Assembly (NCBI GenBank): GCA_035934405.1
Contig: DASYXW010000013.1
Location: forward strand, 1 to 53,161
Reading direction: 5' to 3'
Length of the DNA stretch: 53,161 nt
From: DASYXW01 sp035934405
GTDB taxonomy: Bacteria > Acidobacteriota > Terriglobia > UBA7540
Part shown: one piece after another, positions 15,697-24,594 of the stretch
Layout of the letters: every line of letters starts with the position of its first letter
Position numbering within the stretch: the first letter of the stretch is position 1
The notes under the pieces: model-generated
What the model saw: the letters and a program-made list of their open reading frames with translations, nothing else
What the model was told of the DNA's origin: nothing
Database searches by the model: none
Program-made: the position numbers and the translations under genes

Positions 15697-18600
15697 GTGA
15701 AAAATACAAATCGCAACCGCAGCCGCCTTGTGATCGTCTGCCTGATTCCGTTGTTGCTGCTCACCATCCCGGGCCGCCGGGGTCACGGCGACCGCTTGAT
15801 GCTCGCCGCAGGCGCAGCCGCGAACCCGTCCAAGCCCGACATCGTCGTGCAGCAGCGCATCCTGCAGAGTTACGGCAAGCTGCCACTCGCCTTCGAAACC
15901 AATCAAGGTCAGGCGGATGCCCGTGTAAAATTCCTGGCGCGCGGCGCGGGGTACACGCTGTTTCTTACGGGCGATGAGGCAGTGCTGGAACTACAGGGAT
16001 CAGGGGCCAGGGGTCAGGGGCGAGTATTGCGGAAGTCAGAAGGCAGAAGGCAGAAAGCAGAAGGGAAAAGCGAAACTCGAAATTCGAAACTCGGAACCTT
16101 TCCTTCACAAATGCCGAGTCCCGAATCTCGAACCACGGCTGTCGTGACCATGCAACTGGCCGGCGCCAACCCCAGCGCCCCATCCAAGGGCATCGACCAA
16201 CTACTGGGAAAAAGCAACTACTTCATCGGCAACGACCCCAAGAAGTGGCGGACGAACGTCCCGACCTACGCCAAGGTCCGCTATCAGGGCGTCTATCCCG
16301 GCGTGGACCTCGTCTATTACGGCAATCAGGGCCAACTGGAATACGATTTCGTGGTGGGTCCCGGTGCGAACGCCAGCGCGATCCAGCTCGATTTTGGAGT
16401 GCGGCAGCATGCTGCCGCCTTCAGCCTCCGGAGCTTGCTCCGGCATCAGGGAATGAGACGCCGAGGCAACCGCAAGGGCGGTGGGACGCAGGCGACCGCG
16501 GAGCAAGCTTCGCTTCGGAAAAGCGGCAGCGAGCTGCCGCACTCCAAAGCGCTTCGCGCCACCTCTCGAAACTCGGCGCCAGCTTCGAAGGGCGGTGGGA
16601 CGCAGGCGACCGCGGAGCAAGCTTCGCTTCGGAAAAGCGGCAGCAAGCTGCCGCACTCCAAAGCGCTTCGCGCCATCTCTCGAAACTCGGCGCCAGCTTC
16701 CAGCCGACATGGAGCCGCCAGAGCCCGCCCTGGACGCAGCGAAGGGATGGCGGCGCTACGTCTTGACCGCAACGGCGATCTGGTGGTGAAAATCTCCGGC
16801 CGCGAGGTCCGCTTCCACAAGCCGATGGTTTATCAACCGTCGCGAACCCCGAACGCCGAATCCCGAACCCCGATCGCTTGCCGCTACCGCGTCGCCGGTC
16901 ACCGGGTGACGTTCGAAATCGGAACGTATGACCGCACAAAACCGCTGGTGATTGATCCTGCCCTCAGTTATTCCACCTTCCTGGGAGGTAGCGCCTTCGA
17001 CGAGGGATTTGGAATTGCTGTGGACTCGTCCGGAAATGCCTATGTAACCGGAGAAACCCTTTCAACAAACTTCCCCACCACGGCCGGGGCTTTCCAAACC
17101 TCTTGTGACCACGGCTGCAGTACCGGTTCCGACGCCTTTATAACCAAGCTCAATCCCTCGGGCACGGCGCTTGTGTATTCCACTTACCTCGGTGGCAGCT
17201 CGACTGACTATGGACAAAGCATCGCCCTGGATGGCTCCGGCGACGCCTTTGTGACCGGCACAACCACTTCAGTAGACTTCCCCAACACGGCAGGAGCGTT
17301 TCAGAACCTTTACGGCGGCGGCGACGACGCCTTCGTGACCGAGCTCAATCCGAGCGGCTCAGCGCTCGTTTATTCGACGTATCTCGGCGGCAGTGGCAGC
17401 GACCAGGGATTCGGGATCGCAGTCGACAAAACGGGGAACGCGTATGTGACCGGGATGACCGCTTCCACGAACTTCCCCGTCACCCCGGGGTCGGCTCAGG
17501 AGACCTTCGGAGGCACGTCGGACGCATTTGTGACCAAGCTGAACGCCAGCGGGTCGGCGCTGGTGTATTCCACGTACCTCGGAGGTAGCAACAGCGACTC
17601 CGGCAACGCCATTGCGCTTGATGCTTTCGGATTTGCCTACCTCACGGGCTCGACGCAGTCCACCAACTTTCCGATCACGCTGGGCGCCTTTCAGATTAAG
17701 TGCGCCGTCGGGTGCGCTGACGCCTTTGTGACCAAGCTGAATCCAACTGGCTCGAAGCTCGCCTACTCCACGTATTTGGGCGGCGGGGGCGTCGACGTCG
17801 GATTGGCGATTGCGATCGACGCCTCCCGCAATGTGTACGTCGATGGTTCAACCAGCTCTCGCCACTTTCCCACCACGCCGGGCGCCTTTCAGACGAAATA
17901 CAGCGGAGGCAATTCCAACGGGTTCCTAAGCAAGCTCAATTCCACGGGGACGGCGCTTGTTTATTCCACCTTCTTTGGGGACGCCCCTTGCCGAGGTATT
18001 GCCGTGGACCCGCCCGGGAATGCCTATCTCACCGGGTCCGGTGTGGGAATTACGACAACGCCGGGCGCGTTGCAAACTTTCTGCCAGACCGGTCGAGGGT
18101 GCGCTGGTGACGCCTACATGTCCGAGCTCAACCCCAGCGGCTCGGCTCTCATTTATTCCACCTATATCGGCTTCGGCGGCTTCGGTAACGGGATCACGCT
18201 TGATGCTTCGAACAATGTGTACTTGACGGGCGAACAGATTGGGAAATATTTCCCCACCACGCCGGGCGCCTTTCAAACCACCCTGGGCGGAGTCGCCGAT
18301 GCCTTCGTTGCGAAATTCGTGCCCAGCCCCAACGTGGGACTTTCGATATCGAGCCTGGACTTTGGCACTGTAACGATCGGAACTTCCAGCGCCGGGGGAA
18401 GAACCAAACTCACGAATACGGGTAACACTACCCTGAACATCACGCTCATCACCCTTGGCGGAGCGGATAAGGAGGACTTTTCCCAGTCCAGCAACTGCGG
18501 CACGCAACTCGTGGTAGGAGCCACTTGTACGCTGGACGTGAAGTTCATTCCTACAGCGGTCGGCACCCGCAACGCACAGCTGTTGGTGATCGACGATGCC

Positions 18601-19269
18601 CCGGACAGTCCACAAAGGGTCTCCCTTACCGGCACCGGCACAGCGTCAGGCGGATCGTTGTCGCCTACTACCCTGACTTTTCCAGCGACGGTCGTTTTCA
18701 CCAATAGCGCGCCGCTGACCGCAACGCTGACCAGCACGGGCACCGCTGCCTTGAGCATCAGTTCGATCTTCGTCGGCAACGGCAGCGGTTTCAGCGAGAC
18801 GAACAACTGCGGGTCGAGCCTGGCGCCGGGAGCAAGCTGCGCGATCAACGTCACGTTTACGCCCACCGTCTCCGGCCTCAACAAGGAGATCCTCTTTGTT
18901 GAAGACAATGGGCCGGGAGGATTCCAAGAAACCAATTTGCAGGGCTTGGGCACGGACATTCAGCTTGCGCCAACCAGCGTGGCCTTTGGAAAGCAGAAGG
19001 TGGGCACATCGAGCAAGGCGATGAACGTGATGGTGACCAACAAGAGCGCCGCGACTGTAACCATCACCGGCATCAGCATCATGGGCCAAGACCCCAACGA
19101 CTTTTCCGAGACTACGACCTGCGGCTCGACGCTAAGCCCGGGGGAAATCTGTTCCGTAAGCGTGACCTTTACACCCACCGCCACCGGCCTGCGCTCGGCG
19201 ACCGTTTCCGTCAGTGACAATGGCGGCGGAAGCCCGCAGACGGTGAAGTTGAGCGGCACGGGAACGTAA
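15697..19269 (+). CDS. Exported SBBP-repeat / ASH-domain protein
   Basis: A 1190-residue exported protein. GTG at 15697 is chosen because GGAGGAGA lies just upstream; an upstream TTG is in frame. The N-terminus is basic then hydrophobic (LVIVCLIPLLLLTIPG), a signal peptide. Residues about 50-240 form the domain that usually precedes SBBP repeats in Acidobacteria (FETNQGQAD, then NYFIGNDPKKW and VYPGVDLVYYG). After an insert of repeats come seven SBBP units (about 425-880), each YSTYLGGS...GNAYVTG...FPTTPGAFQ, probably one seven-bladed propeller. Three ASH domains with Cys pairs finish the protein. Two stretches are odd: residues about 104-147 translate word-like intergenic DNA, and residues 260-335 are two 38-residue tandem copies. 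A surface or secreted role is likely; the ligand is unknown. Confidence 0.92.
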   Translation: MKNTNRNRSRLVIVCLIPLLLLTIPGRRGHGDRLMLAAGAAANPSKPDIVVQQRILQSYGKLPLAFETNQGQADARVKFLARGAGYTLFLTGDEAVLELQGSGARGQGRVLRKSEGRRQKAEGKSETRNSKLGTFPSQMPSPESRTTAVVTMQLAGANPSAPSKGIDQLLGKSNYFIGNDPKKWRTNVPTYAKVRYQGVYPGVDLVYYGNQGQLEYDFVVGPGANASAIQLDFGVRQHAAAFSLRSLLRHQGMRRRGNRKGGGTQATAEQASLRKSGSELPHSKALRATSRNSAPASKGGGTQATAEQASLRKSGSKLPHSKALRAISRNSAPASSRHGAARARPGRSEGMAALRLDRNGDLVVKISGREVRFHKPMVYQPSRTPNAESRTPIACRYRVAGHRVTFEIGTYDRTKPLVIDPALSYSTFLGGSAFDEGFGIAVDSSGNAYVTGETLSTNFPTTAGAFQTSCDHGCSTGSDAFITKLNPSGTALVYSTYLGGSSTDYGQSIALDGSGDAFVTGTTTSVDFPNTAGAFQNLYGGGDDAFVTELNPSGSALVYSTYLGGSGSDQGFGIAVDKTGNAYVTGMTASTNFPVTPGSAQETFGGTSDAFVTKLNASGSALVYSTYLGGSNSDSGNAIALDAFGFAYLTGSTQSTNFPITLGAFQIKCAVGCADAFVTKLNPTGSKLAYSTYLGGGGVDVGLAIAIDASRNVYVDGSTSSRHFPTTPGAFQTKYSGGNSNGFLSKLNSTGTALVYSTFFGDAPCRGIAVDPPGNAYLTGSGVGITTTPGALQTFCQTGRGCAGDAYMSELNPSGSALIYSTYIGFGGFGNGITLDASNNVYLTGEQIGKYFPTTPGAFQTTLGGVADAFVAKFVPSPNVGLSISSLDFGTVTIGTSSAGGRTKLTNTGNTTLNITLITLGGADKEDFSQSSNCGTQLVVGATCTLDVKFIPTAVGTRNAQLLVIDDAPDSPQRVSLTGTGTASGGSLSPTTLTFPATVVFTNSAPLTATLTSTGTAALSISSIFVGNGSGFSETNNCGSSLAPGASCAINVTFTPTVSGLNKEILFVEDNGPGGFQETNLQGLGTDIQLAPTSVAFGKQKVGTSSKAMNVMVTNKSAATVTITGISIMGQDPNDFSETTTCGSTLSPGEICSVSVTFTPTATGLRSATVSVSDNGGGSPQTVKLSGTGT
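16006..16135. repeat. Word-like low-complexity DNA inside a coding region
   Basis: A run of short A/G-rich words (AGGGGCCAGGGGTCAGGGG, GAAGGCAGAAGGCAGAAAG, CGAAACTCGAAATTCGAAACTC) reads in frame through the exported SBBP protein. The same kind of sequence fills intergenic gaps at 6679-6801 and 31751-31820. The family's domain appears to continue on both sides. Confidence 0.65.
16474..16701. repeat. 114-bp tandem duplication in frame (2 copies)
   Basis: Two head-to-tail 114-bp units (16474-16587 and 16588-16701) differ at only a few bases. Each encodes 38 residues (KGGGTQATAEQASL...SRNSAPAS), so the duplication keeps the frame of the SBBP gene. The unit contains the inverted word pair GGCAGC(G/A)AGCTGCC, typical of dispersed palindromes rather than of coding sequence. 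Confidence 0.85.
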
Positions 19270-19322
19270 CGACAGTGATGAGTGACGAGTGACGGAGCAA
19301 GCTGCGGAATCCATGAAGATAA

Positions 19323-19352
19323 GCAGATTCTTCGCTTGGCTCAGAATGACAT
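19323..19352. repeat. Dispersed junk-type repeat (GCAGATTCTTCG...TCAGAATGACAT)
   Basis: This 30-bp word recurs with a GC-rich palindromic insert at 30048-30090 (AAGCAGATCCTTCG...CTCAGGATGACAT) and in part at 26336-26362. It lies in the gap between two exported-protein genes. Confidence 0.5.
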
Positions 19353-19405
19353 CGCGGTGCGTCTCTATCGGCTGTTCACTAAGTAGATAATAGCTCCGTA
19401 CCGTA

Positions 19406-19434
19406 TTGACTTGCCCGAACGCCTCGTGTTACAA
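19406..19434 (+). promoter_or_regulatory. Possible promoter of the SGNH-like exported protein
   Basis: TTGACT (19406-19411), a 17-bp spacer and TTACAA (19429-19434) lie about 45 nt before the chosen ATG at 19480. The -35 box is strong and the -10 box weak. Confidence 0.45.
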
Positions 19435-19479
19435 AACCCAAGCACCCATGTTCATTCGCAGGCGGTCACAGGAGGACTC

Positions 19480-20694
19480 ATGATAAATCTACACTACACT
19501 CGCACCCGGGCGGCGGCGCGCGCATTCGCATATCCGGCCGGTGTGCCGATGTTAACAGCTCTCGCCGCGGCGGCAGGTCTGGTAGTCCTGGCCGGCGCCT
19601 TTTTGCTGACCGGGGAAAACGCCTGGGCACAGACGTGCAGCCCGTCGTTTGTGGCGACTCCGATTAACGACCTGGCGACGGGGACCTACCAGGGGTTCGA
19701 AGGCGGCCTTTACGGCGGCGGTATGAACACAGCGCCGGCCCAGCACGACGCCGACGGCAAGACGTTTGCCGCCGAAGTGCAGCCGCTCGACCAGGACGGA
19801 AGCCCCAGCGCGACCGGCAAGATTGTGTTCATGTCCATCGGCCCGTCGCTGGCGCAGCAAGAATGGGGCACGGTGATTACGCAGACGGCGCAGACCCCGG
19901 GAGTGAATCACACCACGCTCAAAGTGGTGGATGGCGCCATTCCGCAGTACACCACCTGCCGCTGGAACAACGCCTACGGGGTTGAAAACGGCTGCGTGGG
20001 CGTGCCGGGACGGCCGAACGCCTACGATTACGTCCGCGACCACTACCTGGCGCCGGCCGGCGTCACCGAGTTGCAGGTGCAGGCGATCTGGGCGGAAATG
20101 GCCAACGACGATCCGTCGGCGAACGGTTTCATGCCCTTGTGCAATCCCTCGATGCCGGGATGCGTCAACAGCAAGACCACCACCGAGGCGCTGAACCAGG
20201 AGGCGGAACTCGGCCAGATCGTCGTCGCCTGCAAGACTCGCTATCCCAACCTGAAGCTATTCTTCGTGAGCGGCAACCTTTATTCGGGCTATACCATCGT
20301 CCCCACCAGCCCGGAGCCTTACGCTTACGAATACGGCTTTTCCAACCAGTTCCTGATTACGGCGCAGATCGCTGAAGTGGCCAACGGAACCGACATCGAT
20401 CCGCTGGGGGTGGTGGGCGACGTCAACTATACCGACGGCGTGGCGCCCTGGGTCGGTTGGAGCGGATACCTGTGGGCGGACGGCTGCATCCCGCGCTCCG
20501 ACGGGCTGGTGTGGCTCTCGGACGACTATCTGCTCGACGGGTTGCATCCGAGCGTGGAAGGCCGGGCGGACGCGGCCGCAGTACTCCTCGCGGATTTTAC
20601 GGTCGATCCGTACACGACGCCGTGGTTCCTGGCGCCGGTTAAGAAAAGGGGGCAGGCCTCGACGGCTGGGGACGGGCACCCGGGGAATCGGTGA
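19480..20694 (+). CDS. Exported SGNH-hydrolase-like protein
   Basis: A 404-residue exported protein. The ATG at 19480 is chosen for the GGAGGA site 5 nt upstream; an earlier ATG 23 codons before lacks one. A signal peptide spans about residues 1-50 (long basic start, hydrophobic ALAAAAGLVVLAGAFLL, AWAQ). The rest resembles the SGNH fold: VFMSIGPS near residue 110 sits where family members carry the Gly-x-Ser block I, and DGLHPSVEGRADAA near residue 365 is a good block V with the Asp-His pair. Several cysteines (CRWNNAYGVENGC, CNPSMPGC) suggest disulfides. The fold is inferred from these two blocks only, and the substrate is unknown. It lies between two giant repeat proteins on the same strand. 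Confidence 0.75.
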   Translation: MINLHYTRTRAAARAFAYPAGVPMLTALAAAAGLVVLAGAFLLTGENAWAQTCSPSFVATPINDLATGTYQGFEGGLYGGGMNTAPAQHDADGKTFAAEVQPLDQDGSPSATGKIVFMSIGPSLAQQEWGTVITQTAQTPGVNHTTLKVVDGAIPQYTTCRWNNAYGVENGCVGVPGRPNAYDYVRDHYLAPAGVTELQVQAIWAEMANDDPSANGFMPLCNPSMPGCVNSKTTTEALNQEAELGQIVVACKTRYPNLKLFFVSGNLYSGYTIVPTSPEPYAYEYGFSNQFLITAQIAEVANGTDIDPLGVVGDVNYTDGVAPWVGWSGYLWADGCIPRSDGLVWLSDDYLLDGLHPSVEGRADAAAVLLADFTVDPYTTPWFLAPVKKRGQASTAGDGHPGNR

Positions 20695-20794
20695 TCGGGG
20701 GACATCCGATTACAGATTGCATAAGGCAATCAAAGCTGGAGATTACGCAATCAGCACTCGAAATCATAGTGGACTGAAAGGAACGTGAGGGGTT

Positions 20795-23700
20795 ATGAGA
20801 TTTGGCGGCGGACGCGCGGGTTACGGCATTCTTATGACAGTTGCAGTGGGCCTGATGAGTCTGGCAGCGGGGCCGGTCGCTTCGGCCCAGCAATATTTAT
20901 TCAATCGAGTCAACTTTGCCACGGGCAATACGCCAACCGCAGTGGTGGCGACGGATCTTAATGGTGACGGCATTCCGGATATCGCGGCAGCCAACAAGAA
21001 CGACGGTACTGTGTCGGTGCTCATCGCCAGGAACAACGCCAATTTCAAGGCGCAGGTGACCTATCCGGCGGGCAGCGAGCCGGTAGCCATCGCCGCCGGC
21101 GACTTCAACGGTGACAAAAAGACGGACCTGGTGATCGTGAATCTCGGCAGCAACACCGTTTCGGTACTGCTCGGCAACGGCGACGGCACGTTTCAAACCC
21201 AGATTACAACGGCGACGGGCAATCAGCCGGACGGCATCGTGGTAGGAGACTTCAACGGCGACGGCATTCTTGACGTGGCCGTCTCCAATTCGGCGGACAA
21301 CACGGTATCTATTTTGCTCGGCAACGGAACCGGCGGATTCACGCTGAAGCAGACGGTGACGGTGGGCCACGGGCCCGCCGGTCTGGCCGCGGGCGACGTG
21401 AACGGCGACGGTACGCTGGATCTCGCGGTGGCCAACACCACCGACAACACGGTTTCCGTTCTCACCGGCAAGGGCGACGGCACCTTTACACTGAAAGGAT
21501 CGGCGGCGGTCACAGGTGGCCCCACATCGGTCGCCATCAGCGACTTTAACGGCGACGGCAAGCTGGACCTGGCGGTCGCCAATAACGGGATCAATAGCCA
21601 GGGCAGCCCGTCCAACTCAGTCTCAATCCTCCTCGGTAACGGCGATGGCAGCTTTCAGAATCGCGTGGACTACGCCACGGGCATGGCGCCGCTATGCGTC
21701 ACCGCGGCGGATTTCAATGCCGACGGCAAACCGGACCTGGCCGTAACCGCGAACGGGCAGAACACCATCTCGATTCTGGCCGGCAACGGGGACGGCAGCT
21801 TCCAACCCGCGCAGCAGTACGGAACCGACGCGGCGCCGGCGGGGTTGGCGCTGGCGGATTTCAACGGTGATGGCCGGCTGGACCTGGTGGCGGTGAACAG
21901 CGGCACGAACACGGTTTCGATCCTGCTCGGCAACGGCGATCTTACGTTCGAGGTCCGGAAGAACGCCGCGACCGCCATGGAACCGACGGCCGTGGCGACG
22001 GGGGACTTCAACGGCGACGGCAAGCTGGATATGGCGGTGGTGGATACGAACTGTTCCAATCCCCCGTGTCCGAGCGGGATGGTGTCGGTGCTGCTGGGCA
22101 ACGGCGACGGCACGTTCGGCGCCCCCACCACGTATAACGTGGGCACGTTCCCGCTCGGCATCGTCGCCGCCGACATGAACAACGACCACATCCTCGACCT
22201 GGTAGTGGTCAACCAGTTCAACAACACGATCTCAGTGCTCCTCGGCAAAGGCGACGGCACGTTTGGAACCCCCCTTCCGACCACGACCGGCAACACGCCC
22301 TCCTCGCTCGTGGTCGGCGACTTCAACAAAGACGGGTTCCTGGACGTGGCGACGGCGAACAACAATGACAATACGGTCTCCGTCTTGCTGGGCAATGGTA
22401 CGGGAGGCTTCCCGACCCGGACCGATTACGCCACCGGCCTTTATCCGTTCGGAATCACGGCTGCCGACCTGAACGGTGATGGCTCTCTCGACCTCGCCGT
22501 TGCCAACCAAAGCGGCACGGTCTCCGTGCTCTTGAATTCCGGCACGGGTACGTTCACGACGCACACCGAATACACCACGGGCTTCGATTCGGTGGCGGTA
22601 TCAGCGAAAGATTTCAACAAGGACAATCACATTGATCTGGCGGTGGCCAACGCTGGGGCCGGAACCATTTCCGTGCTGCTCAACAACGGCGACGGAACGT
22701 TCAAGCCGCAGGTGAGTTACGACACGGATGGTGTTCCGGTGTCATTGATCACGCAGGACATCAACCGGGATGGGAAACCCGACCTCACCGTGGCGCAATC
22801 GACGGGCTCGGCGTCGGTGCTGCTCGGCAACGGTGATGGCACGTTCCAGGCTCACTTGGATTACGCGGCGGGTACGCTTCCTGCCGGCGTTACCGCGGCG
22901 GACTTCACGGGCAGCGGCGCAAACGACCTTGCCGTGACCAACGCCGGCGACAACACCGTTTCGGTTCTGCTGAACACTGCCGCAGTCGCCATTTCGCCGA
23001 CAGCGCTCAACTTCGGCAGCCAGGCCTCGGGCGTCACCAGCCAGCCGATCAACGTAACGCTCACCAACCCCACCGGCCAGCCGCTTACGATTTCCACCAT
23101 CACCGCCAGCGCTCCTTACGCCGCCACCAATACATGCGGCACGAGCCTCGGAGCCGATGCGAACTGCACGATTAGCGTCACTTTCACACCGGCTTCTCCC
23201 GGCACGATGGCCGGCACCCTGACCCTTACCGACGGCGCTCCCACCAGTCCGCAAGTCGTCAGCCTGACGGGGCTCGGCACGGGCAGCGGTCCAGCCGTCG
23301 AGCTCTCTTCCACCAGCATCAACTTCGGCGATGAGCCGGTGGGCAAGACCAGCTCTCCCCAGACCGTCACGGTGACCAACAGCGGCACCTCCACGCTCAC
23401 CATCTCCAACGTCGCGGCGAGCGGCGACTTTGCCCAGACGAGCACCTGCATTACCAGCCTGGCGCCGAACGCCACGTGCACCATCACCGTAACCTTCACG
23501 CCCACGGTGGAGGGCGCGCGCTCCGGCGCGGTCACGCTTACCGACAACGCCGCCGACAGCCCGCAGACCATCGGCCTCAGCGGGTTCGGCACCGGCTCGA
23601 CGCCCAGCGCCACGCTCTCGCCCACCTCGCTCACCTTCGCGCTGCAAGTGGTCGGAACCAAGAGTCCGGCTCAACCCGTAACCCTCACCAACGGGGGCAA

Positions 23701-24532
23701 CGCCGCGCTCAGCATCACGAGCATCGCCACCAGCGGAGACTTTGGCCAAACCAACAACTGTGGAACCAGCCTCGCGGCCGGCGCGAACTGCACGATCAAC
23801 GTCACCTTTACGCCCACCGGGTTTAACGGGCGCACGGGCACCCTGACGGTCACCGACAGCGCTGCCAATAGTCCGCAGACGGCCAGCCTGCGCGGCACGG
23901 GCACCTTCGTCGAACTCTCGGCCACCATCGTGAATTTCGGCACGCACCTCATCGGTACCACCACTCCGCCCAAGACCATCACGCTGACCAACGTCAATAC
24001 GAGTGCGCTGACGATCACGTCCATTGCCCTTTCCGGAACCAATGCCGGTGATTTCAAAGAGAGTAATACCTGTGGCTCCAGCGTGCCGGCGGGCGGCAGT
24101 TGCACGATCAGCGTCACCTTCAAGGCCACGGTGCCCAACAACGAGAGCGCCCAGGTCGCCATCACCGACAACGGCGGCGGAAGCCCGCAGATCGTCCAAC
24201 TGATCGGCGGCGGCACCTACTTGAATATTGTGCCCACCACCCTGAACTTCGGAAGTCAGCAGGTGGGCACCACGAGCGCCGTCATGACCGTCAAGTTGAC
24301 GGACACGGAAAGTACGCCCGTGCAAATCAACAGTATTACGATCACGGGAGCCATGTCAGGGGACTTTAAACAAACGAACAATTGCCCGGCAAGCCTGTTT
24401 ACGGGAGCGAACTGCACCATCAACGTGACGTTCACGCCGACGGCCAAGGGTAGCCGCAAGGCAAGCATCTCGATCGCCGATACCGCCGGCAGCAGCCCGC
24501 AGGCGGTATCGCTATCCGGCACCGGAACGTAG
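20795..24532 (+). CDS. Giant exported FG-GAP repeat / five-ASH-domain protein
   Basis: A 1245-residue exported protein and a relative of the minus-strand gene at 798-4838. ATG at 20795; the signal peptide is about residues 1-32 (ILMTVAVGLMSLAAG...ASAQQ). Fourteen FG-GAP/VCBS repeats occupy about 35-725, with Asp-rich loops (GDFNGDGKLDLAV) and LLGNGDGTF ends. Five ASH domains of about 100 residues fill the rest, most with a TNTC...C pair. The protein stops with the last ASH strand (VSLSGTGT) and has no membrane anchor, sorting signal or C-terminal helix, unlike the other FG-GAP protein. It is likely secreted or held non-covalently at the surface. It is the last of three plus-strand exported genes and converges on kdsA. 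Confidence 0.93.
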   Translation: MRFGGGRAGYGILMTVAVGLMSLAAGPVASAQQYLFNRVNFATGNTPTAVVATDLNGDGIPDIAAANKNDGTVSVLIARNNANFKAQVTYPAGSEPVAIAAGDFNGDKKTDLVIVNLGSNTVSVLLGNGDGTFQTQITTATGNQPDGIVVGDFNGDGILDVAVSNSADNTVSILLGNGTGGFTLKQTVTVGHGPAGLAAGDVNGDGTLDLAVANTTDNTVSVLTGKGDGTFTLKGSAAVTGGPTSVAISDFNGDGKLDLAVANNGINSQGSPSNSVSILLGNGDGSFQNRVDYATGMAPLCVTAADFNADGKPDLAVTANGQNTISILAGNGDGSFQPAQQYGTDAAPAGLALADFNGDGRLDLVAVNSGTNTVSILLGNGDLTFEVRKNAATAMEPTAVATGDFNGDGKLDMAVVDTNCSNPPCPSGMVSVLLGNGDGTFGAPTTYNVGTFPLGIVAADMNNDHILDLVVVNQFNNTISVLLGKGDGTFGTPLPTTTGNTPSSLVVGDFNKDGFLDVATANNNDNTVSVLLGNGTGGFPTRTDYATGLYPFGITAADLNGDGSLDLAVANQSGTVSVLLNSGTGTFTTHTEYTTGFDSVAVSAKDFNKDNHIDLAVANAGAGTISVLLNNGDGTFKPQVSYDTDGVPVSLITQDINRDGKPDLTVAQSTGSASVLLGNGDGTFQAHLDYAAGTLPAGVTAADFTGSGANDLAVTNAGDNTVSVLLNTAAVAISPTALNFGSQASGVTSQPINVTLTNPTGQPLTISTITASAPYAATNTCGTSLGADANCTISVTFTPASPGTMAGTLTLTDGAPTSPQVVSLTGLGTGSGPAVELSSTSINFGDEPVGKTSSPQTVTVTNSGTSTLTISNVAASGDFAQTSTCITSLAPNATCTITVTFTPTVEGARSGAVTLTDNAADSPQTIGLSGFGTGSTPSATLSPTSLTFALQVVGTKSPAQPVTLTNGGNAALSITSIATSGDFGQTNNCGTSLAAGANCTINVTFTPTGFNGRTGTLTVTDSAANSPQTASLRGTGTFVELSATIVNFGTHLIGTTTPPKTITLTNVNTSALTITSIALSGTNAGDFKESNTCGSSVPAGGSCTISVTFKATVPNNESAQVAITDNGGGSPQIVQLIGGGTYLNIVPTTLNFGSQQVGTTSAVMTVKLTDTESTPVQINSITITGAMSGDFKQTNNCPASLFTGANCTINVTFTPTAKGSRKASISIADTAGSSPQAVSLSGTGT

Positions 24533-24549
24533 CCTGAAGCCTCTCATCA

Positions 24550-24575
24550 GGAGGAGGGTCCCTCGACTCTCCTCC
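24550..24575. terminator. Weak hairpin between convergent genes
   Basis: GGAGGAG (24550-24556) pairs with CTCCTCC (24569-24575) over 7 bp around a 12-nt loop, between the end of the FG-GAP gene and the end of kdsA. There is no U tract on either side, so it is only a candidate. Confidence 0.4.
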
Positions 24576-24594
24576 CTGACTCACCCGCCCCTGT

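Noticed and set aside
16474..16701. CRISPR-like array
   Set aside because: There are only two units, directly adjacent without spacers and in frame with a gene. This is a tandem duplication. No CRISPR array or cas gene is seen in the window.
22742..24325. 527-codon minus-strand frame opposite the FG-GAP protein
   Set aside because: It is an antisense mirror of repeated ASH domains and shows no domain, signal peptide or ribosome-binding site.
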